29,056 nt of DNA. Source: Pelargonium cotyledonis. Taxonomy: Eukaryota > Streptophyta > Magnoliopsida > Geraniales > Geraniaceae. How positions within the stretch are numbered: position 1 is the stretch's first letter; every line of letters begins with the position of its first letter. Positions 1 to 10,066 of the stretch are shown piece by piece. The DNA is taken from the NCBI GenBank assembly GCA_036897625.1, contig JAYMTA010000428.1:1-29056 (forward strand). The letters are read 5' to 3'. The position numbers and the translations under genes were made by a program. The notes beneath the pieces are model-generated. The model ran no database searches. It worked only from the letters and a program-made list of their open reading frames with translations, and was not told the origin of the DNA.

Positions 1-300
1 TTGGTACAATGGTGTTGAAGATGGTGAAAACTGAATGAAATGGAAAACGAAGATGGAGGAAGAAGATGATGACGTGGCATAAAGTGATGATGAAGCATGT
101 CTGATGTGGCATTTTTGATGACGTGGTGGTAGTCGCGATAATAATAGGTCAGTTGGATGTTTTTCAAAAATTGGAAAGCTTAAGGTCCAAAACTATGCAA
201 AACTCTAATTGAGAGACAAATTCAAAAAAGCGATAAGTCCAAGGGGTGTAGGCGCATTTTACCCATAAAAAAAATAAAGAGAATAAGATAAAGTGGTAAA
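1..300. repeat. Unidentified repeat-like flank
   Basis: No gene is visible. The stretch holds three spaced near-copies of a GATGACGTGG/TGATGTGGCA motif (about 68-78, 110-118 and 117-127). It ends in a GGGTGT...GCGCATTTTACCC phrase of the kind seen at the edges of dispersed plant repeats. I cannot name the family, and both boundaries are uncertain, because the left one may lie outside the window. Confidence 0.25.
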
Positions 301-339
301 CCGCAGGCAAGTAGGCAACTGATTGGGAACCTACCTAGG

Positions 340-570
340 GAAGAGCAGCCAATACACGTGTCAATCTCTGATTAGATAACAGAGCTATTGGCGAAACAAC
401 CAATCAGCTTCCACCACGTAATCAACAATGAATAAATAAAATAATAACCCTAGCTGTGATGCCAAGATAAAGCCGTACGTCTCTCTCAATTCAACCCTCA
501 TTCTTTGCTAATCGTTTCTCTTTCTGGTCGTCTCGTCTTGCAGCTTCCGATCCGATCCCAACAACTGACA
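340..570 (+). promoter_or_regulatory. Promoter and 5' leader of the B12D gene
   Basis: The sequence shows CCAAT boxes at 349-353 and 400-404, plus an inverted one near 387-391. A G-box/ABRE-like ACACGTGTC lies at 354-362, an AT-rich TATA-like stretch at 430-446 and a telo-box AACCCTA at 446-452. A pyrimidine-rich leader follows at about 480-540, just before the ATG at 571. Telo-boxes are common upstream of plant housekeeping and mitochondrial-protein genes. The G-box suggests possible bZIP/bHLH control (light or ABA), which is inference only. The transcription start is not determined. Confidence 0.5.
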
Positions 571-2691
571 ATGGGTGGATTTAGGTGGGTGAGGCCTGAG
601 GTACGTCTCTTCTTTCCCTTACGATTTTGATATTTTTTCCATTTCCAGTTCAGATCTCACCGTTTTTATCTATGTATGTATAGGTGTATCCACTCTTCGC
701 CGCTGTAGGAGTTGCCGTCGGGATCTGTGGTATGCAGTTGGTGCGCAACATCTGCATCAACCCCGAAGTCAGGTATCTCTTTCTACTCTTCAATTTATTT
801 CTTAATTATTTTTGTTCGATTCTATTCGTCACTTTATTATCTTCTCAACAATTTTCCTAGATTTTTGTTAATTTATTTGAGAGATAACTGATATATATGC
901 TAATTGCGATTATTGAGGAGGTTCTATTTGTGTGTTTTCTAACTTTAGTGAACAATATAGTGCTGTTGCTATTCTCATTTTTAGGATTTGCACTTGAAGG
1001 GATTCAACTTATTGAGGAAAACACATCCAGTTTGTTCTTACAGAAGAAAATCCACTGAATATTATACAATAATAATAATCCAAACTTTGATGTTCATTTT
1101 CGATAATAAAAATTAGCATATAGAACTCTAGAGGCAACCTAAAATACTTTTTCTAAAAAATGAGGATTGACTTGTTACTTTTTTTTTTTTCCTGTGAACT
1201 ATTAATATGGCAGTCAATTTGTTTAATGATACAAACACGGCACAAATTTAAATAGGTTTGGGTTCCACGTAATCTGGTTGGTTTGACTAACTCAACCTAT
1301 TTAATAATCGGATCGTGTTCGTGTTGAACCCCTCTTGCCCATTTAACTAAACGGGTCATGTAACTGTCAGTTAACCCACCTATGTAAGGATAACATGTAA
1401 GTTTTCAAACATTTTGTGTAAAAATGACTCATATAAGTGAAACAGGTCAAATATACAACCCATTTATGTAAGCTTGTTGTGTTGTGTCATATAAATCCGA
1501 ACCAAATTATTTAAATGTGTTAGCAGTGTCATGTTACTTCAATTGACTCATAAACAGTTCGTGTTGTGTTTTTCAACCCATTTAATAAATTGGTTGGGTT
1601 TGGTTTGTCCTGTTTAACATCATGCACTTTCAACATGACCCGTGAACACGAATTGTCACCCCTAACTATTAATGAGTTTGACTAAGCTGTGTTGGCTCTA
1701 TTAAGATTTCCTTTGTAATTATCATGTGTTTATTGATGGCTTTTTCCCAATTTGCCATTCCCTAATTTTGTAGTTCTGGTTTGCAAAGAATTCCTCCTAT
1801 CGTTTATGTAGTATTTATATACTAGTACCTCTGTATTTGAGATGATGAAGCTGGAAATCAATTTATCCAGCAATATAGACATTTGACAGAATTTTGTTTT
1901 TGCTTCTACATTTGCTTTGAGTCCAATCTAATAACTGTGCATAACTCCACTCCCTGTTTCTCAGTAATGGGTAAGCTGTTAAGGAAATAGATACAATGCT
2001 GGAATTTTAGTTGATTCTGGTGTCTTTTGATTGTAGGCTATATCCTTCTTGCCAAAGAAGATATTTTTGTATAGTTAATGTTAATGCTTATTTTTACTTT
2101 TTGAGTGTCACCTTCTAAAATGAAATTGAGGTTATGGAAGACCTAAAAGAGTACCTTGACTATTCTTAATTCAACCTTGTGGCGGCGTTGAAAGGGCTTC
2201 ATCCCTTTGCTTTTGTTTAGTGATTGCTCTTGGTGCTTTTACTCTATACAGTTCTAATGAATCAAGTATTAGATTTAATTTAAGCTCTACTTTCCTTCTT
2301 GTTGCTACTGACTGAGTTTACCCATTGTCCCAAAATGAGTGCCCACTTTATAGTTAACCATATTTGTAGAGAGTAAGTTAGCTAGAGTTGGCAATCCCCC
2401 TTGTTAGTAATGCTCCATTGTGCTCTTGTTGTAACAAAAAAAGTCTACTCTCATTTTCGAATGGTGGGAGTAGGACTTTCCCCTACCTATTTTGTCTTTT
2501 AATTTTTAATGTTTCCTTGGTGTTCCTTTTGGATCAGGGTGAATAAAGAGAACCGAGCAGCTGGAATATTGGATAACCATGCCGAGGGAGAAAAATATGC
2601 CGAGCACTTTGTAAGAAAATATGTTCGTGGCAAGTCCCCAGAAATCATGCCATCCATCAACAGTTTCTTCACTGATCCAAACAGAAGCTAA
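571..2691 (+). CDS. B12D family protein (MLRQ/NDUFA4-like mitochondrial subunit)
   Basis: Three coding exons, 571-600, 684-772 and 2538-2691, join with GT-AG borders to 273 nt and a 90-residue protein. It opens MGGFRWVRPEVYPLF and closes on the family signature NKENRAAGILDNHAEGEKY...SPEIMPSINSFFTDP. Length and sequence match plant B12D proteins, annotated as 'NADH-ubiquinone reductase complex 1 MLRQ subunit'. A single hydrophobic segment (about residues 11-30) suggests a small inner-mitochondrial-membrane protein with a hydrophilic tail. The family is linked to respiratory-chain supercomplexes and, in rice, to germination under low oxygen. The first exon gives only ten residues; the start is supported by the conserved RWVRPEVYP block directly after it. 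The second intron (1,765 bp) hosts a MITE. The next gene, APC8, converges on it. The family is secure; the precise biochemical role is less so. Confidence 0.93.
1197..1673. mobile_element. hAT-like MITE in B12D intron 2, with target-site duplication
   Basis: The 10-base direct repeat AACTATTAAT at 1197-1206 and 1664-1673 flanks a 457-bp non-coding insert (1207-1663). The ends are inverted relatives: 9 of the first 13 bases of the left end (ATGGCAGTCAATT) match the reverse complement of the right end (AGGGGTGACAATT). The interior is full of degenerate 'ACCCATTTAATAA' and 'CGTGTTGTG' phrases typical of a dispersed dicot hAT family ending in CACCCCTA. An 8-bp (here up to 10-bp) duplication fits hAT transposition. 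There is no transposase, so it is non-autonomous. Mismatched termini suggest it is not recent. Confidence 0.7.
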
Positions 2692-3229
2692 TTTCTTATA
2701 GACAGCTGCTGCCGCTGAAGATTTCTGTTCTGGTTTGTGATAGAATATTGTGTTTGAATTTGAAAATGTGGTAGCTTTAAAAATAAGACCTTGTTGGATT
2801 TAAAGACTAATGTGTGAAGATTATTATCCAGTGAACGTCTTGTTGGAAAGAAAATAAACTACTTTGATATTCTTTTGTACGCAAAGAATTATTTGCTTTT
2901 GTATATGAGCCACCAATTGTCTATATTGCAGTATCTTGGATGTTATGGTTGCTCTGTTGCAACACTTTTCTGCTAGAAGTTGAATTTTAGCCCCTTCTTC
3001 ACTCTTTGGCATTGATGGCTATGGTTTAGGCACTTCAATTAGTTTCTTGGCCAGTCTCGCGTTCGTTATGTTTTTCTTGCATATTTGTTTAGTATCATTT
3101 TCATAAAGTTCGTGCATGAATTGTAATATGTTATTATCTCTTGATTTTGTTACAACAATTTCCCGAAAAGGAAACTAGGGATACATGTCAGATTTAATGC
3201 TGCATTGTCAATTTTACTTTTGTCCAAGA
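2692..3229. other. B12D 3' flank, no further gene
   Basis: This is the 3' untranslated region and flank of the B12D gene. AAAAATAAG near 2779 may be a weak poly(A) signal. Short open frames here have no recognisable content. I see nothing else. Confidence 0.4.
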
Positions 3230-3510
3230 GCAGGCAATTCGTGGTAAAATGACGACACATAATGTAGATTTGGGCACACATTTTGTGATCGTGTTGGGCC
3301 TTCAAAACATGAATGCACGATTAATTAGTTATGTTGTGATACACCTAATGTTTTGAGACATGTCATGTCAACATGACCTATTGAGTTTCATGTCATCTTT
3401 GTGTCATATTCGTATTGGACCACACAACACAATTACTAAATAAGTCATGTTTGTGTTGGATTGTGCATCATACGGACACAAAAAACTGTACAAGTTAGCA
3501 ACTGTTAATG
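3230..3510. repeat. Degenerate repeat resembling the B12D-intron MITE family
   Basis: The left part contains AGGCAATTCGTGG, close to the GGGGTGNCAATTCGTG terminus of the element at 1207-1663. The interior has the same style of 'CGTGTTGGGCC', 'GACCTATTGAG' and 'CACAACACAATTACTAAATAAG' phrases. No clean right terminus or target-site duplication is visible. It may be an old, eroded relative; the boundaries are approximate. Confidence 0.35.
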
Positions 3511-3540
3511 TAATTGTACTCCGCAGCATTAAAAGATCTA

Positions 3541-4281
3541 GTGTAGAAAAAAATTTCCCCACACCCACCCCCACCATTTTCTCTCCTCTTTGAAAATTCT
3601 AGCCGCCACCTCTAACTCTTCATCTAAATTTTGATCTTGAACCACCGTCGGTCTTTTTTATTGGCGGTGGTTCAAACCCTTTTTTTATATCGAATAAACA
3701 CATATTCACCTTATTCAACTTGATTAAATTTACTCTTCCGTTTGATTCATCCTCACTACTAACTTCTCATATTCGACTTGCTCGCAGATGTCATGTTATC
3801 ATCTCCATCTTTACTATAAGCTACTTGTGAAAATATGATTACTACAGGTAGATGCACTTTTTTCATGTTAGTCTGTATTGAATCATATTTTACTAATTTT
3901 AGTAGTTTGGTTAGTTTTGAGTTTTATTTGTCTTTCATTACTAAAAGTTTTTCTTCCACTGTTGGAAGTTTGTCTTCCATTATTAGAAGTTTTTCCCTTG
4001 CTGGAAGTTATTGGTTTCATTATGAGCATGCATGTTATGCTTGGAAGTACTGTTGCACGTCAGTTGGCTTTGAAAAGAACAAGAGCAAGTCTGTTTGTTC
4101 CAATATTACAGTCAATGTTTCAACCAACTATATAACAGTTGTAAGTTTGTATGAACATTTGAGAACTACGAATCAGGTTACTAAGGTAGTTGATTCTATG
4201 TCAGATCTGTTCGTAATCGAGTCTAATTCTCTATTGCTATTAATGAAATTAACGTTCCCTTGAAAAAAAAAAAAAAAAAGA
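3541..4281 (+). repeat. Possible retroposed sequence ending in poly(A)
   Basis: The stretch ends in a run of 17 A's (about 4263-4279) just after TTAATGAAATTAACGTTCCC, which looks like a reverse-transcribed 3' end. Similar but imperfect words flank it: TAAAAGATCTAGTGTAGAAA at 3530-3549 and a TAAAAGAAAATGTAGTGTACAAA-like stretch after the A-run. Inside are an 11-bp perfect inverted repeat (3637-3647 with 3665-3675) and three degenerate GAAGTTTTTCTTCCA-type units at about 3943-4010. Open frames over this part are low-complexity and unrecognised. Source and boundaries are uncertain. Confidence 0.25.
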
Positions 4282-4684
4282 AGATAAAAGAAAATGTAGT
4301 GTACAAAGTAAACACCTTTGGAGAAATAAAGAGCACTCAATAACTAGGCTTTGAACCCAATCTCTGAATCTAAAACAAAAGAGAAGGTAGATGAATAGAA
4401 AGACAAGTTCATGGTGAAGTCTTTTGGCCTTAGTTCTCAAGTATGATACATACATATTACACCATCAAAATTTGAAGAACATGTTGGTTAAACTAAAACC
4501 CCTAAATCCTAGAAAACTAGAGCACCATGTCCAGACTGAAATTTCTGGGGTCATAACATATATTCCCATTCTTGATAATAAAAGAATAACTTCTTTTCCT
4601 CTTTTCTTTTCTGGAGACTACGAAGGTAATGATACACTTCACAGAACCAGAAAAGGAGAGATGGTACACCTATTATACAAAACC
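4282..4684. other. Intergenic 3' flank of the APC8 gene
   Basis: No gene is recognised here. It probably holds the APC8 3' untranslated region, read from the minus strand, immediately below the stop at 4685. I see no strong poly(A) signal. Confidence 0.35.
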
Positions 4685-7600
4685 TTAGGGAGGAAAATGC
4701 TCAACATCCATTGATGGAAATCCGGATTGCGCTATTCTCATTCCTCGCAGTAAACTCTTTGCTGTTTCCTTCTCCTAGAATCATGAAGAAAGTTAAAATT
4801 TTATTCATGCGACATAAAAACAATTGTGAAATGGAACAGGAAACTATTTTTGAAAGTATGCAGATGAAAAGGTTATAAAACTCACCGGGCCAGTGTAATC
4901 TAGAAGACGTGTACAATAAACCTCTGCTTCTTCAAATCTTTTCTGGGCTTTACAATGTGTAGCAAGAAACAGAAGAGCTTCAACCATATTTGGACCTTCC
5001 CTCTCTTCAGCTTCCATCCTCTCCAAATCCTTCTTGTAATAAAATGCTGCCTCTTCAGACCGTCCAAGCTCACAATGCAACTTTGCAAGCTGATGCAGGG
5101 CAATGGCTTCCCTGTCATTACAATTTGCTGCTCTTCTGTAACACTTGATTGCTTCCTCCAGCATATGAAGCTGTTCAGTTTCGTAACATTGGGCCATGGC
5201 AATCCATAACCGTGAATCATTTGGCTGCAAGAATACAGACTTCCTGAAATAGTGAAGGGCATAGAAGGGCATACCCATCATCTCATAAGCTTGACCCAAA
5301 CCGTACCAGGCTCGGTAATCGCATGGATTTATATCTACAGCCCGTCGATATGCATCAATTGCAGCAGGAGTGTTTTTCATCTCCACATACTCATGACCCA
5401 TAAGCGTCCAAGCAGATAAATAATTTTTGTTCAATTTGAGTGCCCTCCTAAAATACATGACTGACTTCTCATGCTGACCCTTTAAACTGTAGTAGTTCCC
5501 AACAATGCAACAAGATTCCGGTCTGTATTTATCAGTCATCAATACCCTGTGGGCAAGATAACTTAAAGCGGAGAAACATTCCTTTGCATAGAGCACATTG
5601 GAATACATATCCATGTCTTCCACTCGATAAGGGTCATTCCTGAGTAGTTCTTCAAATATCACTTCAACTTGTTCAAATTCCCTTAGACTGTACTGGGCTT
5701 TTGCAATTTGAGCCTGAATGTAATTACTGAAACTAAATGTGCCTTGTAAATATTCATATTTCGCCAAGGATTCATTGTGCATCCTTAGTTCTTGGTAGGC
5801 ACAGCCCAGAAAGAAGTCCTTCATCCAATGGTTATTGAGACTGAGGCTGTTTAAGATGTCACTTGTCATGCACAAGGACTGCAACTCTGACCAGGCACTC
5901 CAGTTCCAAGGGTAGTTATTCACAGATTCCACGAGCACTGTACGAGCAAGATTCTCACTGCCTTTCTCTTTCAGCACAAGACCATACAAGTACAGTCCAA
6001 ACGGATCAATTGTGCCATTTTTGCGGAGAGTTGATAGCTCCCTCTCCAGAGAGACCAACTCCCGGTTCACGGCATCACTCTTGCCTAAGGGTCCATCAAG
6101 TTCTATCATCTCTTCTTCTTTCCGCTTTTCCCCAGCCTTCATGAATCAACATAAAGGGAAAAAAAGATATGATCTAATTAATGATATAAACTTGAGCTAC
6201 ATTATATAATATAAACTTGATATTGAATTTACATCATATAAATCAGCAGGACCGAATGCAGCAAAGAATGTACTTCTAAGGAACAATCTAGTGCTATCAA
6301 CTTAAGCATGCTGTTAATAATAAAAAAACAATCCACAGGTTTTGACAAAAAGATGCAACCTCCACATTTATAGAAAGTCTTAGTATGATGAAAAACATTC
6401 ATTCATGAGAAGCCCTTATATTTTTAATATTAAATCTTCTCCCTTTTTTTCACTAAATGATTCAGTGTCAAAATGTCGGTAAAGTTGGCAAAAGTCCAGC
6501 CTTTTTACATTTTAAAAGGAAGCCTATATTTGTCTGATGTAAATGCATAAAACAAAGTGAATCAATCCCAAAAATAAAAACTGGGGACAAAATATGAACC
6601 TGATGAGGAAGAAAAAAGTGGAAAAGAGACCAGTCAAGATTCATGAAAAACAATACAAGAGCGTACAGACCGGACTGCGGAAGACAGGATTTTAAAGTAT
6701 ATCTCCAGATACATGCTGGAAAATTTGATGATTGAACCACTTGCGGTTAGAAGAAACGACATTCCACAAACTAAAAGCAAAGGTTGGCCCCTTAAGTTTT
6801 TATTATTCAGTGCTTCAACCCTATTTGTGTCATTTCTTACAAATAGTTTGAATATCAAATTTAGCAGTATAGGTTCTGGTCAGAGGTGTGCTGGGTAAAG
6901 GATATCGTAAGGGGGAAAAAAGGAACATTAAATAATTTAGTCAGATGTATCAAATGCCTCTTCATAGCGTCAAATTTCATTAGAGGCTGACCTTGAGTGC
7001 TAGAAATTTCTTAGACATAACTTGAGAAGTAACATAAATTACAACTTAAATTATGCCTCAAAGTATTGATGCTTTACAACATATTGCAACTCAAAGTGTC
7101 TTTAAGTTCACATCACCCAAGTACCAATCTAAATCTCTCATTTAGTGTGAGAGACCTAATAGTTACTAGCTGCATTTGGAGTAACAACAGTTTGTCAAAG
7201 AGAATAATAACCAAACAAAGTGGTATTTTCCTGTTGTAACTGCTTGATCCATATCTTAGCTGTTCTATTTTTAAATTTTTTAGATCATTTTGACACAAAT
7301 TCTCCTGTAGTATTCATGTAAAAAAAATTAAGTTTCCTTAAATTTTAATTGCATAAAGTTACTAAAATGGTAAAGCCATTACTTGATGAAAATTACACAA
7401 GTTTAATGCAATTAGAGAAATTTGAACTAAAACAATGTGAGTGAATTAGCTGGATAATTTTAGGTTACAACAATAATTTTAGCTGGATAATTTTATGTTA
7501 TATGTACAGATCTCCATTTTCCTCCAAAAATAAAGAAAAGAAATGGATTTGAAATGTTTCCTGGAAAATACTACGATTGGAGTTATGCGGACTGCAATGA

Positions 7601-9817
7601 GATGTCTTAACAACTACAAGTCTACAATTGGTTAGGAAAAACCACAATTAAAGATTGAAAAAATACTTGCTATGTATTTATGTATTGTTAACAACAATCA
7701 ATATATATATATATATATATATATATTGGAGAAGATAACATTAGACTGGACAAAGTGGAAGAGGAGAATATGAGCAAAAGATCCCAATATTTTGGCTAGA
7801 GGATTTACATAGCATACCCCAACATTGTTTAAAAAATGGCTTGGTTGTGGCTGTTGTTTTAGGTTTCACATAACTACATTATATATTATGATGATGCAAC
7901 TGCAAAGATAGAAGTGGAAGAAAAAAACAATTTGCAACTAGAAGAAATAAATCTGGCTTTTGACCAGGGACGGATCCAGAAATTTCTCTTAGTGGGGGCA
8001 AAATTGTTAAATAATATCTATATATGGTTATACAATGAAATTTCAAAATTCTTGTGGGGGCATATATAGTAAAAAAAAACAGGATATATATGAAAAATAT
8101 TTAAAAAGATGATATATTTTTGAAGAAAGTAAAAATGTTTGGGGGGGCAACTACCTGCACATCTCCTTTAGTAGATCCGTCCATGCTTTTGAGTATCCAT
8201 CATCATTTAAAGGAAATAAGCTATAATGTTCTAAACGAGACGACTGAGCTTAACTAGTCTTATGAGGAAGAGACGCTTATACCATAAGAAACATTCTGAG
8301 GAGATCAGAAAAGGCAGCTCACACTTCGTACAAGTGTATCCATGTCAAAGACATCCTCACAAAAGTTCTCTCTTTTTGGCATCCAAATTAGTAAAAACCA
8401 AATTTAAGGACATAATCCATAAATTCAATAGCTTAACCGATGTTTGAGATCTTCTGACTCACTCTCACCATATCTTAATATAAATGTGCTGTTAAACTTA
8501 TATAGATATATTTGGTTAAAACATGACTATCAATAAAGGTGAAACATGTTTAACATGCTCAGTGGGCTAGCCACATGAGAAACCAGTCTAATACTTATAT
8601 GAAAGTATTTCACATTTGACACAATGTGTCTCCTCATCCCTCAACTACCCTGCAGGTTAAGTACTAGCAAGTGGATAATATCAAGAAACATAACTGAGAA
8701 GTAGTTAAGAACGAAAGAAACAAATTTACAAATCTACAAGCCACAGCCTTCAGCCTATGGCAAGTATTGGCGTGCATCCAATTACATGCTGGCAAAGACA
8801 TCATATCAATGTATATTCTTTCATGTATTGGTTTTTTTTGAACTGATTGTCCAATCAGACCTACATTAGTTTATTGGTATAGAAGCACCGACAATGACCA
8901 TATATATATAATCTACACAAGTGACAAGAAAATAACAGCATCCTTCTAAATTGATATTTTTCTTCTTCTTTCTATATAACATATCTTAATTGTACTTCTC
9001 CCAAATATTCACCTAGTGGCAAGAATATCACTAAAAGATTACTTTCTAAAACTTAATCACCCTTTATTTCATCCACAGCACCCAAAAAAAAGATTTATGT
9101 GGGAAAGAGACATCCAATTAGTAATACATCAATATATGACACCGCATAACTACTAGCAAACAAGGCGAAAACAATGTAAACTATAAGATTACTAATTGGG
9201 AATGAAACAAACCAGATAGAGAGCATAGCAGCGCAGGAACACGGATTTATTTCTAGTCTGGTCGTGAAGCACATGAGCAGCTCTCCTGTACTCCCGGCAA
9301 TCAAAATATGACTTGGCCAGAAGGTAGCAATCCCCGTCCACCAAGTCATCTTCCTCCATCACAGGAGTGGAGATATACGATACCCCCGTGACTGGCGTTG
9401 AAGTGATCTCATTTGTGCGGAATCTCCGCCGAATGCTAGAGCTCCCTCGCTGGAATCTGGTGTTGGAAGGTGTGAACTTTGCCGGGTCCTGCTCTATTCC
9501 CACTAGCTGCTCAGCTGCCCTGGCACAGCCATCAATCAAAGCAAACCCAAACAATTCAAAATGCAAAATACTAATAAAATCAGATGTAAATAGCAAAATG
9601 GAGTCCCATCTGAGTTTCAGATCAGCACAAACAAGTGTATTTAAAGAAAACCCACTTCAATACTCCAGAAAAATGAGCAATCTTGACTATGAGAAACTAA
9701 AAAAAAAGGTGGGGTTTAGGGTTTTTGGTACCATTTGGAGGCAGAGTAGAGGCAGCGATCACTGAGCTGACGAGTTGCAGTCCTGAGTTCGTTCCTGCAA
9801 CTCTCTTTCGAATTCAT
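4685..9817 (-). CDS. APC8: Anaphase-promoting complex subunit 8 (APC8/CDC23), TPR protein
   Basis: Four minus-strand exons, 9817-9732, 9519-9213, 6136-4886 and 4774-4685, join with GT-AG borders to 1,734 nt and a 577-residue protein. Arabidopsis APC8 is about 579. The start MNSKESCRNELR... aligns with the family N-terminus, and the protein ends ...FPSMDVEHFPP. Exons 1-2 give residues 1-131, including RFQRGSSSIRRRF and YLLAKSYFDCREYRRA. Exon 3 gives residues 132-548, carrying most of the tandem TPR helices (for example YYSLKGQHEKSVMYFRRAL and WYGLGQAYEMMGMPFYALHY). APC8 is a scaffold TPR subunit of the nuclear APC/C ubiquitin ligase that marks mitotic cyclins and securin for degradation. Exon 2 closes on ...YALYL and exon 3 opens AGEKRKEEEMIEL, as in the family. 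Intron 2 is unusually long (3,076 bp). All frames stay open. It shares a promoter region with the PPR gene. Confidence 0.96.
6137..7964. other. APC8 intron 2, downstream half (no gene seen)
   Basis: AT-rich intronic DNA. It contains a simple (AT)13 run at 7701-7726 and a duplicated TTTTAGCTGGATAATTTTA-type phrase near 7450-7500. Short open frames on both strands lack family motifs. No coding exon is needed here, because the flanking APC8 exons join directly in frame. Confidence 0.5.
7701..7726. repeat. (AT)13 microsatellite
   Basis: There are thirteen perfect AT units inside APC8 intron 2. This is a simple sequence repeat, likely length-polymorphic. No function is implied. Confidence 0.9.
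7965..8185. mobile_element. hAT-like MITE in APC8 intron 2
   Basis: The 221-bp element begins CAGGGACGGATCCAG and ends GTAGATCCGTCCATG, so the termini are inverted copies (CAGGGACGGATC against CATGGACGGATC). It is flanked by CTTTTGAC (7957-7964) and CTTTTGAG (8186-8193), an 8-bp target-site duplication with one mismatch, as expected for hAT. Inside are G-runs ('AGTGGGGGCAAAA', 'GGGGGGGCAACT') characteristic of a very common dicot repeat. It has no transposase and is non-autonomous. The nearly intact duplication suggests a moderately recent insertion. Confidence 0.78.
8186..9212. other. APC8 intron 2, upstream part (no gene seen)
   Basis: Intronic DNA between the MITE and the exon 2 donor at 9212. 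An open frame of about 60 codons at 8262-8447 has no recognisable motif or neighbouring support. I see nothing else. Confidence 0.45.
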
Positions 9818-10066
9818 CGATCCTTCCCTCATTCCAACTCTTGGTTGCCGGACCGGCGCACCGCTTTCGGTTGATTCTGGTGCTTCGATACGGCGGCCGA
9901 GTCTAACATGCGCCGCGTGTGTAGCAAAACACTTTCGCGCCCAGGATTCTGAAAATAAACACAACAATACCATAACTTTTGCGGACCAAAGTAAAAAGAC
10001 CAAAACAACCCTAGCCCAATACTGAAAATACGTCCGTGCCCTCCTCATTTTCGTTTGCCAACGAAA
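9818..10066. promoter_or_regulatory. Bidirectional promoter between APC8 and the OTP43-like gene
   Basis: Only 249 bp separate the two divergent start codons, so both promoters must lie here or overlap the leaders. At 10007-10018 a telo-box (AACCCTA) runs directly into AGCCCA, the reverse complement of the site II core TGGGCT. Telo-box plus site II is a known combination upstream of plant proliferation and mitochondrial-biogenesis genes, bound by TCP and Myb-type factors. No TATA box is evident on either side. The GC-rich part (9845-9915) lies nearest APC8. Shared regulation is inferred from spacing and motifs. Confidence 0.65.

Noticed and set aside
3835-4263. Open frames of 142 and 85 codons, one rich in leucine
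   Set aside because: They come from a degenerate minisatellite, have no family motif, overlap each other, and lie in a likely repeat.
8262-8447. A 61-codon Lys/His-rich open frame in APC8 intron 2
   Set aside because: There is no recognisable motif, no supporting splice structure and no repeat relationship; it is the length expected by chance.
9716-10048. A longer N-terminus for APC8 reading up to 10048
   Set aside because: Family alignment starts at MNSKESCRNELR (9817); the upstream part would cross the promoter toward the PPR gene and has no homology.
10055-10066. Upstream in-frame start for the PPR gene
   Set aside because: The first codon of that extension is TTG, and the ATG at 10067 gives a good presequence start, so the shorter form is preferred.
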